The translations under genes were made by a program, and so were the position numbers. A stretch of DNA of 64,000 nt, from contig PAQH01000010.1 of NCBI GenBank assembly GCA_002709225.1, forward strand, positions 1-64,000. The letters are read 5' to 3'. The notes below the pieces were generated by a model. The model was not told where the DNA came from. It saw only the letters and a list, made by a program, of their open reading frames with translations, and ran no database searches. Positions 28,588 to 37,090 of this stretch are shown in pieces. Position 1 is the stretch's first letter, and the number at the start of each line of letters is the position of its first letter. This DNA is from Planctomycetaceae bacterium. GTDB lineage: Bacteria; Planctomycetota; Planctomycetia; Pirellulales; Pirellulaceae.

Positions 28588-29094
28588 CTAGTCGCTCGCT
28601 TCAGCGTTTTCTTGTGGCGGTGAAAAGCGAATTTTCTCGACCAGACGGACGATTTCGTCCGTCTCCCGATCGACATACCCGGACACCGCGGTCACCGCTT
28701 CGATCGTGTGCTCGTAACGCAAGTGGTAGTCGCAATCGAGTTCGACCTCCGCGTCTTCGGAGCCTGATGGCCCGGCGTCACCGACGCGTGAAGCAATGTA
28801 ATCGTGTAACTCGCGAAAGTTCGCGAAATTGCGGTCATTCAGGGAAATACCGGCGAGCTGGCCGGAGTCATTGGCAGTCAATGTCAACCGCATGGGAGGC
28901 AACAGGTCATTTTCGTCAGGCAACCCTTCATCCTGGGACGCCAGCGGCATCTGGATGTTGAAGTCACCTTCTAACGAAACGATCTTGAAAGTCATGATGA
29001 AAAACACCAGCAATTGAAACACGATGTCAATCATCGGTGTCATTTGCAGCTCAATGGTGTCCTGACCACTGCTCGTCGAGCGGCGAATTTTCAT
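28588..29094 (-). CDS. ExbD/TolR-type biopolymer transport protein (second copy)
   Basis: 168 residues from ATG 29094, with AGGTGA upstream. Residues 1-17 are the basic cytoplasmic end; the conserved MTPMIDIVFQLLVFFIM follows, with the membrane-embedded Asp23 that carries protons in this family. The rest is periplasmic, with an acidic tail. It sits 22 bp after another exbD-like gene and belongs to the operon that starts with the giant TPR gene at 35096. Two different ExbD proteins suggest a heteromeric stator with one ExbB-like partner. Confidence 0.92.
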   Translation of the reverse strand: MKIRRSTSSGQDTIELQMTPMIDIVFQLLVFFIMTFKIVSLEGDFNIQMPLASQDEGLPDENDLLPPMRLTLTANDSGQLAGISLNDRNFANFRELHDYIASRVGDAGPSGSEDAEVELDCDYHLRYEHTIEAVTAVSGYVDRETDEIVRLVEKIRFSPPQENAEASD

Positions 29095-29116
29095 AGCGGT
29101 TCACCTGCGCCCGTTC

Positions 29117-29560
29117 TCAGTTACCCACATCTTCTTTGGCCCGCAACGCAAACTTCTCAAAACCGTTTTCCTGGCAGACCTTGATGAGATCTTGCACCAT
29201 ACCGGTCTGCGCCCCTTTGTGGGCACGGATAATCACCGTTGCGTCACTGATTTGCTTTTGCCTTTGCTGTAACACCGTCGCTTCGTTGAGCAAATAGGGC
29301 CGTAACCCCTGGATTGACGCGACCTCATTGCCACCGATGACAAAGAGCCCCGTATCCGTCAACTGTAAGGTAATCGGAAATTCAAATGGTTCATCCGGCG
29401 GCTTGGCTAGTGTACTTTGCGGTAACTGCACCCGTTCGTGGGTTTCACTCGCTGTAAAGTTAATCAGCACCATGAAAAACGCGATTAACTGAAATGTCAT
29501 ATCGATCATCGGCGTCATGTCGGCTTCGAGCATTCGCCCTTCAGTTTTCTTGAATCGCAT
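29117..29560 (-). CDS. ExbD/TolR-type biopolymer transport protein (first copy)
   Basis: 147 residues. The N-terminal motif is LEADMTPMIDMTFQLIAFFMVL, with the family's proton-carrying Asp inside the single membrane helix. The periplasmic domain ends with DATVIIRAHKGAQTGMVQDLIKVCQENGFEKFALRA, the usual ExbD C-terminal pattern. Gaps to the neighbours are 52 bp (ExbB side) and 22 bp (second ExbD). It couples proton flow through ExbB to movement in the periplasm. No tonB or tolA gene is in the operon. Confidence 0.92.
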   Translation of the reverse strand: MRFKKTEGRMLEADMTPMIDMTFQLIAFFMVLINFTASETHERVQLPQSTLAKPPDEPFEFPITLQLTDTGLFVIGGNEVASIQGLRPYLLNEATVLQQRQKQISDATVIIRAHKGAQTGMVQDLIKVCQENGFEKFALRAKEDVGN

Positions 29561-29612
29561 AGTTCACATCACTTCCGGATGCGGGTTTGAGATCAACCGC
29601 CGTACATTACGC

Positions 29613-30476
29613 TTATTTCTTAGCAGCGCCCGGCCCGACGTTCTCAAACCGACTCATCAGTGACTCGCTGTCGATCCCCACTTCCAAGACGAGCTTGGAG
29701 ATTTGGTTTTTCAGCAGATTGAATGCCACAATCGCGGGAATCGCGATTCCCAGCCCCAACAGCGTGGTAAACAATGCCGTGGAAATCCCCTCTGCAAGTT
29801 GACTAGGCTTGGGTGTCCCCGACGCGGTCGCGATGACTTGAAAAGAAGCCACCATTCCATGTACCGTCCCGAAAAGCCCAATCATCGGGCTGATCGTGCC
29901 AATCAAGGCCATGTAGCTCAGGCGATGCTCCAGCTTCATCGTCTCTTCTTCAGCCCGTTCCTGCATCGCTTCCAAAGCCTGCGGGTAACCAGCAGATAAT
30001 TTTGCCAGTCCGGCAGACAATACCTGCCCCAGGAAAGACTCGTCTGCTTTGGCCATCTCGTAGGCCTCCTGGTATTGCTTCTCATTGAGCAGCTGCTCAA
30101 ACGCATCCAACAAGGCGATCGGGCAGACGTTATCACGCCGCGCACTGAGAAAATTCATCACCCCTAAGGCCACCAGCGTGAAGGATAACGCCAGGAAGAT
30201 AAACATGTACCCGATGCCTAACGCGTCATACAACCATCCAAGATAACTCCGTTCGTTTCCGCCCGCGGCATCCGCGTCCTGCGGATCCTCAGCCGCTGGG
30301 ACTTCGGCGTCCGCGGCGGGTGCTGCCGGCTCTTCGACCGGATCCTGCTCCGGATCGGCTTCCGCGTCATCCTGGGCGACAACGGCCGGGAGCAAGAGCG
30401 TGGTAGTCGCGCCCGCAAACAGGAACAGGACACTCAGAGTCAACACGGATAGCTGAAACGGAACGAATCGTCGCAT
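29613..30476 (-). CDS. MotA/TolQ/ExbB-type proton channel protein
   Basis: 287 residues from ATG 30476, which has GGGAGA 6 nt upstream; the frame runs on upstream but without a good site. It begins with an extra hydrophobic segment (LSVLTLSVLFLFAGATTTLLLPAVVA) and an acidic Ala/Glu/Asp/Pro-rich linker (about residues 36-75), then has three typical helices. The signature LSYMALIGTISPMIGLFGTVHGMVASF lies near residues 195-221 and GISTALFTTLLGLGIAIPAI after it. It should form a proton-driven motor with the two ExbD proteins. The N-terminal periplasmic linker is an addition to the basic family plan. Confidence 0.9.
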   Translation of the reverse strand: MRRFVPFQLSVLTLSVLFLFAGATTTLLLPAVVAQDDAEADPEQDPVEEPAAPAADAEVPAAEDPQDADAAGGNERSYLGWLYDALGIGYMFIFLALSFTLVALGVMNFLSARRDNVCPIALLDAFEQLLNEKQYQEAYEMAKADESFLGQVLSAGLAKLSAGYPQALEAMQERAEEETMKLEHRLSYMALIGTISPMIGLFGTVHGMVASFQVIATASGTPKPSQLAEGISTALFTTLLGLGIAIPAIVAFNLLKNQISKLVLEVGIDSESLMSRFENVGPGAAKK

Positions 30477-30694
30477 GAATATCTCCCGAGCTTCTGGCGA
30501 CCTAATCAGATCGTAAACCACTCCCGCCAAGACCAACGCGGCCAGCCCACTCAAACGCCAGGCAGCCAGCGCAGTAGATGCCTCTCAGAGAGTATCTTTG
30601 TTATTGTATACACGGTGGATAAATTCGGTAGAGCACCAGGAAACGTCACACAGCGATCGTCGCGTGGCACGCGCCCATGCCGGGTAGACGCAGG

Positions 30695-31840
30695 CTACCC
30701 CTTCTTACTGGCCCAGACGCTTCCTGCATAACGCGATTTCAAAAGACTAGTCGCTTTGACCGCGCGATCTGGCTGATTCACCTGCGCCCACAATTTACCT
30801 AAATGGTACAACGCTTCAGCGTGCGCATCCGCATCCGCTGACCGCAGCTTGGGAAGCAAATGGACGTGCAAAAACGCCAACAGGGCTTCTTTGGGCTGCT
30901 TGGAAGCCAAATGGCAGCGTCCCAGCGCATTGTAAGCCCGGGCAAATACCGCCGGTTTCTGTCCGTAGTCATTCTCGCTGATCACCTTTTGAACGATTTG
31001 GAGGCCTTCTTCCGCCTGGCCCTTTTCGGCCAGGCAAACGGCTTTGCCAATCGCGGCCTCGAGTTTCTGATCCAAGGCAACCGGTGTATTCCCATCGGAG
31101 CTGCCAACCTTTTCAAAACTCGCCAGCGCGGCGTCAAAACTGCCCTGTGCCAGCTGTGCGCGCGCCTGGAGCACCAGAGCTCGCATCTGGTAATCTTCCC
31201 AGGGCGCGTTGGCAATAGCCGCGTAATACCGAGCCGCATCCGTATAGTTTTCCTGGGACATCGAGAGGTCACCGAGCACCTGCGCGGCTTCATAATAGTG
31301 GTGGGTCTGGGGGTTGCTTTTGATAAATCCCAGCAACGCATCGTGCGCTCTTTTCTTGTCGCCGCTCGTCGACATCGCCAAGCGTGCCGGAACGAGCGCT
31401 TTGAGGTACGCCACATCCCGTTTCACCAGGTCCCGCTTGACACTTGCCGGATCGAGCTTCTTCAGTAAAGCTAGCGCATCTTCGTAGCGACCATCCCGAA
31501 TTCGATCCCGGGCGGTCTTCAGTTCGTTGGGCTCATTGCCAAACACGACCTTACGAATAGTATTGACAGGAATTTCACGTTGCTGCCCTTTGTCGCTGAC
31601 TCGCAAGCTATCCCGCCCCACGGAAAGAATGCTGCACCGGGTTGGCGTACCGCTCTCAAACACCTGGTCCTGAACTTGCGCCGACAACCAGCTCGTCGAT
31701 GTCAACAGCAACAAACCACAACCCACAGCACCCCAGGAAAAAACTCGACGAGAAATTCCCGACAGACCGTCAGGAAGCCTACCCGCCAGCGTTTTCGTTC
31801 GTGTCTTGCCAGGTAACGAACCCATAAACATGTGGACCAT
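30695..31840 (-). CDS. secreted tetratricopeptide-repeat protein
   Basis: 381 residues from ATG 31840, which has a textbook AAGGAG 7 nt upstream; the 51 further codons upstream overlap the preceding gene and are discarded. A signal peptide or anchor lies at about residues 33-55 (FSWGAVGCGLLLLTSTSWLSAQ). A short beta segment (residues 56-98) precedes TPR-like helix pairs, for example YEDALALLKKLDPASV, YTDAARYYAAIANAPWEDY and AYNALGRCHLASKQPKEALLAFLHV. It lies between the giant TPR gene (73 bp upstream) and the ExbB gene, so it is a likely periplasmic partner of that motor. Confidence 0.8.
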   Translation of the reverse strand: MVHMFMGSLPGKTRTKTLAGRLPDGLSGISRRVFSWGAVGCGLLLLTSTSWLSAQVQDQVFESGTPTRCSILSVGRDSLRVSDKGQQREIPVNTIRKVVFGNEPNELKTARDRIRDGRYEDALALLKKLDPASVKRDLVKRDVAYLKALVPARLAMSTSGDKKRAHDALLGFIKSNPQTHHYYEAAQVLGDLSMSQENYTDAARYYAAIANAPWEDYQMRALVLQARAQLAQGSFDAALASFEKVGSSDGNTPVALDQKLEAAIGKAVCLAEKGQAEEGLQIVQKVISENDYGQKPAVFARAYNALGRCHLASKQPKEALLAFLHVHLLPKLRSADADAHAEALYHLGKLWAQVNQPDRAVKATSLLKSRYAGSVWASKKG

Positions 31841-31913
31841 CTTCGGACTCCTTCTCATTCGGCCACCACTAGCATGTCCGTAGGGACCCGCGCCAATAGC
31901 AGCATTTCTCCAC

Positions 31914-34900
31914 TTACTGCGATGCTGTCTGAACCGGTTGCCGCGGCCGGGCCTGCGCCTGTCTCGTTTTCTGGCGTTGTTTGGGTAGGCCAACTACGGG
32001 TTTACCAGATGCGCGTTGGATTTTTCGCAACAGACCATCGTATTGCGGTCGCCACGTCTCATCCAATGCAAAGGATTCGACCGTTGCCAACAACGCCTTG
32101 TTGGCACTGGTGAGACGTTTCTTCTTGAGCTCTTGCTTGTCCTGCTTGCCCAACGCAACCGCCCACTCATACAGACACTCAGACATGCGATAACGTGATT
32201 CCAGGAATGCATCCCGCAAGTTGGGATGCCGGTAGGTCACCTTGCTGATGCGTTGAAATCCCCACACCGTATTCTTGCCACGTACCGGTCGACCACCCGT
32301 CAAAGCACGCAAGTAAAGCGATTCTTTCCTGGGGAACCTGGCCCACAACTGGTAGGTTCGTGCCGCCTCCAACTGCACATTGACCAACGAATTACGTTCC
32401 TTAAGAATCGACTCCAATTGTCCCATGCACGCGGTGAACTTCCTTACACGTCGATAGCATTTCGCCAACTGCAACGCAAAACTGTCTCGAACTGCGGGTG
32501 TCAACTCGAAGTCTTTCTGACCGCCATCTGTCAAGATGCGTTCGTAGGTTCCAATCGCCAAAGTGAAATAGCGAGACGCATTCTTGGATCGTGCGTTACC
32601 CGCCTCGAGCGCCTCGCCCATCTTGGTGAATGTGTCGGCCACCCAATGCAGCACGTTCAATTCCGTGGCACCCTGGCTGACTTGTTGCAAGAAAGTTTCA
32701 AACCCCTCTGTCAGCTGCTGCCGCTTGGCTGCAGAGTCCGCGAGTTCAATCTGCTGCTTGAGATCCTTGGCAAGCGTAGCGTAATGGCTCATCAGCTGTG
32801 TCTGGCCATCCGCAGTGGCCCCTACTGTCGCGTTCAAGTCCTCCATCACCTGTTTGGCCTTGCCAATGGCATCCTGCGACGATGTCGCGCTTCCTAAGGA
32901 ACCGATGTAAGAACTCAACGCGGATTTATATGTCTCCGCGGCGAAGCCTTTGGTCGCGACCGCTGCGTGTTTGGCGCGCACCAGCGTCAACGGACCAATC
33001 TGTTCGTCTTCCAACAACTTCAACGCCGCCACGGACTGTCCGGTCTGAGAATACACTTGCGCCAAGGAAAGTGCGGCAGTCGCCAACACTCCGTCCACAC
33101 TACCCTTCCCACGCATGCGTTGGATTCCCGCACTCAATACCTGCTGCGCCTGATCACGCAACCCAGTGAGTTCTTGCTTACGGGCCGCCGGATCGATTCC
33201 CGCGGGGACCACACCTTCACGTTGCCAACGGCTTAGCTGCTGATTCTCACGCAAAAACTGGTACCAGATGGCGCGTCCCGTCTTGAGTTCCGCCGGACCG
33301 CGCGCCTGGGAATCCTCCGGAATTTTCGCGAGGTACTCTCGCGCCTGAGAAACTTTTCCATCTCGAATGCTGAATTCGATCAACTGGCTGACCGCGCCCT
33401 GACCTTCACTCGAATCCGCCCAATGATCGGACAGGTAACGCGCAGCGCCCATCACACGCCCCCGTTCAAAGTCACGATCTTCAGTTGTGTTCAAATCGTA
33501 AAGTTGTCGGTAAGACCACATTGCCAGATTGGCACAATGGCGGGCCGCAGAACTGCCTGGAAACCGGCGAGCGACCATCTCTCCCAGCACGGCGGCTTCG
33601 TAGTAATCCTCTTTCTCGAAATGCAAATAGGACAACACATAGCGCGCCTGATTGACCTCTTCCGGCGGCGTTCCCGACTCCGCCAGCTCTAGCGCTCGAT
33701 TGAAAAAGCGAATGGCATCTTCACGAGCCAGGCCAATTGTCTTGTTGGCATTCTCTACCTGCTTCACCAGTTCTTCTTTGCGTTTTGCATCGGTTTCCAC
33801 TTCGATCTGATCAGGAACCGTCTGCAGCACCAATTGCTGCGTGCGCATCATTTCCGTCGCCTGCTTGGCCGCATCGGCGGCTTCGGCAAAGGTCTTGGGG
33901 TCCGGCTTCTTGTTCGGGTCGTACTTCCGCCCTCCATACCTTGCTTCGAGCCGTTGGGCATCGTCCTTCAGCGCGGAGGAAAAGCGTGCCACCACACGAG
34001 CCTGTTTCTTGGCTTCATCGCGCGAGATCCTGATCTGCGGGTCCGCGGGATCTTTTTTCTCCAGATATTCGGAATAGCTGCCGTGGGCGCGGGCGAGCGC
34101 AAAACGCAGCTGCAACCAATCCTCCAAGTAGATTTCGTTCTGACGTGACGAGTCAATCCAGGCTGTCGCCTGACGAATGGCCTCAGCATACTTCTCCTCT
34201 GAAGGATCAAGCCAACAGTCCATAGCCTCCAACAGGGCCTTATTCTTCAAACTGCGAAACGCGTCGGAGTTATCCTCGTTTTCCAGAATTTCAACGAGAT
34301 AGCTGATCGCATCGGGGAATTTTCCCAACTTCTTCTGCACGCGCCCTTGGTACAACCGCGCGTAGAGCCCCGCCACAAAGCGGCGGTAGTTCTTGTAGAT
34401 CGAATCATATTCGGAAGAAGCCTCGGAAAGCAGTTTGCTGCGTTCAGGCGCCTTCTCATCGTAAGTATCAGCCATCTCTTCCTGGATCACGGCCGCGACC
34501 AGCAACGTCTGCAGATACTGGAGGCGTGTCTCTTCACGCAATTGGTGCTCAGGAGTGCCGGTCGGGATCACAGCCGGATAATTCTTCAATTTCTGGCGCA
34601 ACTGGCCCTGAATCTTCTCAAACACGCCGCGTGCTTCACCAAAGCGTTCACGTGCCGACGCCAACAATTTCTGTTTTTCCTGGGCATTACCGGGCCTTTC
34701 GGCGCGCAGCACCTGCAGTGTCCCACGTTGCTCAAGCAATGTCCCGAGTTCGGACTCGGCCGCCGCCACCTTCGGGTTCCCTTTACGGGTATCGATAAAC
34801 TGCTGAAGGCTCTGCTGCGCACGGTTGAGTTGCCGTTCGCGCATGTCGAAATCACGCTGCAAACCTGACAACTTGATCAGAATTCTTCCCTGTTCGTAAG

Positions 34901-35096
34901 GAATAATCTCTTTCATGCGAACCGGTGCCAACGGACTGTCTTGCAGCTGCTCCAAATAATCGAGCGCGACATCGTACAGCTGTGTGTCAACCAACTGGTC
35001 GAGAAACTCACGCGCCGGTTCTCCGGCCTGTGATACGCTGGCTCCACAGAGCAGAACGACCAGCCAACATTTCGTTTTGACCACGCGCGTCTCCAT
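31914..35096 (-). CDS. giant secreted helical/TPR-rich protein, first gene of the ExbB/ExbD operon
   Basis: 1060 residues from ATG 35096, with GAGGAG upstream; the 16 codons upstream of this ATG are not needed. A signal peptide covers about residues 1-25 (CWLVVLLCGASVSQAG). The remainder is almost wholly helical, with TPR-like repeats (ARYVLSYLHFEKEDYYEAAVLGEMVARRFPG; AALSLAQVYSQTGQSVAALKLLEDE). The last 30 residues are basic and Gln/Arg/Pro-rich. Large TPR proteins next to ExbB/ExbD/ExbD sets recur in planctomycetes; the job is unknown. I infer it replaces TonB or TolA as the periplasmic effector, or organises the envelope. Confidence 0.8.
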   Translation of the reverse strand: METRVVKTKCWLVVLLCGASVSQAGEPAREFLDQLVDTQLYDVALDYLEQLQDSPLAPVRMKEIIPYEQGRILIKLSGLQRDFDMRERQLNRAQQSLQQFIDTRKGNPKVAAAESELGTLLEQRGTLQVLRAERPGNAQEKQKLLASARERFGEARGVFEKIQGQLRQKLKNYPAVIPTGTPEHQLREETRLQYLQTLLVAAVIQEEMADTYDEKAPERSKLLSEASSEYDSIYKNYRRFVAGLYARLYQGRVQKKLGKFPDAISYLVEILENEDNSDAFRSLKNKALLEAMDCWLDPSEEKYAEAIRQATAWIDSSRQNEIYLEDWLQLRFALARAHGSYSEYLEKKDPADPQIRISRDEAKKQARVVARFSSALKDDAQRLEARYGGRKYDPNKKPDPKTFAEAADAAKQATEMMRTQQLVLQTVPDQIEVETDAKRKEELVKQVENANKTIGLAREDAIRFFNRALELAESGTPPEEVNQARYVLSYLHFEKEDYYEAAVLGEMVARRFPGSSAARHCANLAMWSYRQLYDLNTTEDRDFERGRVMGAARYLSDHWADSSEGQGAVSQLIEFSIRDGKVSQAREYLAKIPEDSQARGPAELKTGRAIWYQFLRENQQLSRWQREGVVPAGIDPAARKQELTGLRDQAQQVLSAGIQRMRGKGSVDGVLATAALSLAQVYSQTGQSVAALKLLEDEQIGPLTLVRAKHAAVATKGFAAETYKSALSSYIGSLGSATSSQDAIGKAKQVMEDLNATVGATADGQTQLMSHYATLAKDLKQQIELADSAAKRQQLTEGFETFLQQVSQGATELNVLHWVADTFTKMGEALEAGNARSKNASRYFTLAIGTYERILTDGGQKDFELTPAVRDSFALQLAKCYRRVRKFTACMGQLESILKERNSLVNVQLEAARTYQLWARFPRKESLYLRALTGGRPVRGKNTVWGFQRISKVTYRHPNLRDAFLESRYRMSECLYEWAVALGKQDKQELKKKRLTSANKALLATVESFALDETWRPQYDGLLRKIQRASGKPVVGLPKQRQKTRQAQARPRQPVQTASQ

Positions 35097-35302
35097 TGGC
35101 GAGATCTCCTCAATCAAATCAAACAGCACAGCTGATGGGGACAAGGACTTCCGCGCAGAGTCACGTGATATGCCTGCCCCAACATGCCATCCACAATAAC
35201 GGTGAGGTCACACTTCTTTTGTACAGACATGAGCCGCCCCGTCCTACACGAAAATCGGCCGACAGTCCGCTCGGCAACCCGCCCTCACCACCGCTATGCG
35301 CT

Positions 35303-35331
35303 ATTATAGCTGTTCGCGAAATTGGGCAAAA
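35303..35331 (-). promoter_or_regulatory. candidate promoter for the TPR-ExbB-ExbD operon
   Basis: A consensus TATAAT on the minus strand (plus-strand attata at 35303-35308) lies about 200 bp before the giant TPR gene. The -35 region 17 bp further (TTTTGC) is poor. It is the best candidate in the 527-bp gap 35097-35623 between the divergent operons, where I see no gene or RNA. Confidence 0.3.
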
Positions 35332-35623
35332 CAGGACGCGGTCTGCAGACTCCCATCCAGAAGGTCCAATTGGTGCTTTGCCTGTGTAAAACAGGGGCGT
35401 TACCCATATAAGCCGAGAGTCAAAACGTAGCTGACGCGTTTAACGCACATCGGTTAAGATTCAATGAGATTTGCGATCACACTAAACAGCGGGTGAAGAG
35501 CGTCTTTGCCGCCCAACGCGTTCGTGCTGCCGCGCAACGGGGACGCGCCGACTCACCGGCTGTCGACAGACCTGCACCCCACACCCCGCAAAAAACAGCG
35601 TCGGTACGACAAAGAGAAGCTGT

Positions 35624-37090
35624 ATGCCCTCCTCCGTGACACCGCCAGGCGTTCCAGAACGACCAGGACCCCGCAGAGCGCCCCCGCCCGATTATTTCTC
35701 CCGCCGGGTGCAATTCAAGATTTTCCTGCTGGTCTGCGTCTTTATGCTAGTTGTCGTCATGATGGAAAAAGCACGCGATCCCAGCATGTACGCTTGGATG
35801 GGGTTCGACCGAGTCGGCGAAGCCACGCGTACCCCGGACTCGACGCCCTCACCAAGCGAAAACCGTGTTCCAGTACAACGTGAACCCTCCACTGGCGAGA
35901 TTCCAGGATTGGTGCAAGGACCACGGCGTCCCGAAACACCCTGGCAGCGGCCCGCCGAGCGACCAATGGATCGCCTTGGCCAGGCGGAGACCCTCGCCTG
36001 GAACCATGTGTGGACGGCATTGCGACGCGCTGACCGGGATACTCTCAACCGCTGGCTGGAACGCGCTCAAACGGGCGGCACCCTTGACCGGACTTCCGGT
36101 AAAGCAATGATCGCGCAGCTTGCGAAACACTGGTCGAGCTTTCTCAAGCAACAAGGCCAACTCCTCACCCAGCAGCGAGAGCAACTTAACGACGAAGGAC
36201 ACAAAGAATGGACAGGCATCCTGGACCAACTCCAGACCCTCTGGTCCGAAACGTATGAACCGGCACTCGAACTCGCCGCCAGCGACGTCAGTTTGTCGCC
36301 GCCACAACACCAGACTCTCCAAAACGTCCAGGATCGGATCGCGGAATTCGCGATCACAAAAATCCGCGACAATACTCTGCACCGAGCGGTCGAACAGGAA
36401 GCCTGGTTTCACCTGTTGGACATCCTGCAACGCACACCAGAACCGCTGCTGCAGGAACGTTCGACGGGTAACGCCAGTTATCTCCAGCTCTTTCAACAAC
36501 CGGGGGAATACCGCGCCAAGTTGGTCACAGTGCGGGGAAGCGCACGGATGATTTCACGATTTCCAGCACCTCGCAACCAGTATGGAATCGACCATTACTA
36601 CCGAATCACCTTGAAACCAATGGGCGGCCCAGACAATCCGATCTTGATCTACGCACTTGGGTTACCTGGCCAGTTTCCGGTTCCCCGGGAACCGGAAATA
36701 CACGTCAACGTGCGTGAGGAAATCGAATGTGCCGGATATTTCTTCAAACGCCTCGTCTTTCGCTCCAGAGACGGGCTGAGGACCGCGCCACTCGTGCTGG
36801 CCAAACTGCCACGCTGGTACCCGTCACCCGTGACACGGAGCGTCTCGCGACCCAATCCAATATGGGTATCTGTAGGTGTTGTAGCCTGCCTGGCAACCGC
36901 GATCTCACTCGCCTGGCTGGCCTACAAACGGACACAGCGAGTGGCCTCCAGCCACCAACGCAGTGCAAACCAGACACTCAGCTTGTCCATCGCTGATGAC
37001 GACCTGGTAACAGCGCCGCTGGAGACACTTCACGAGCTGGCCCAAGCCGACCGCGACACACGATCAATCGAGAACCCACCCAGGCACTGA
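35624..37090 (+). CDS. membrane protein of unknown family, carries one copy of a repeated module
   Basis: 488 residues from ATG 35624. A membrane helix at about residues 30-47 (VQFKIFLLVCVFMLVVVMM) follows a Pro/Arg-rich cytoplasmic end. A helical periplasmic part covers residues 115-280. Residues 285-405 form a beta-rich module (YRAKLVTVRGSARMISRF, YGIDHYYRITLKPMG, CAGYFFKRLVFRSRDG, APLVLAKLPRW) that recurs twice in the next gene. A second membrane helix lies at about 418-435, with a cytoplasmic tail of acidic character. No family is recognised. The stop TGA shares a base with the next ATG (TGATG), so the two proteins are made together. Confidence 0.7.
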   Translation: MPSSVTPPGVPERPGPRRAPPPDYFSRRVQFKIFLLVCVFMLVVVMMEKARDPSMYAWMGFDRVGEATRTPDSTPSPSENRVPVQREPSTGEIPGLVQGPRRPETPWQRPAERPMDRLGQAETLAWNHVWTALRRADRDTLNRWLERAQTGGTLDRTSGKAMIAQLAKHWSSFLKQQGQLLTQQREQLNDEGHKEWTGILDQLQTLWSETYEPALELAASDVSLSPPQHQTLQNVQDRIAEFAITKIRDNTLHRAVEQEAWFHLLDILQRTPEPLLQERSTGNASYLQLFQQPGEYRAKLVTVRGSARMISRFPAPRNQYGIDHYYRITLKPMGGPDNPILIYALGLPGQFPVPREPEIHVNVREEIECAGYFFKRLVFRSRDGLRTAPLVLAKLPRWYPSPVTRSVSRPNPIWVSVGVVACLATAISLAWLAYKRTQRVASSHQRSANQTLSLSIADDDLVTAPLETLHELAQADRDTRSIENPPRH

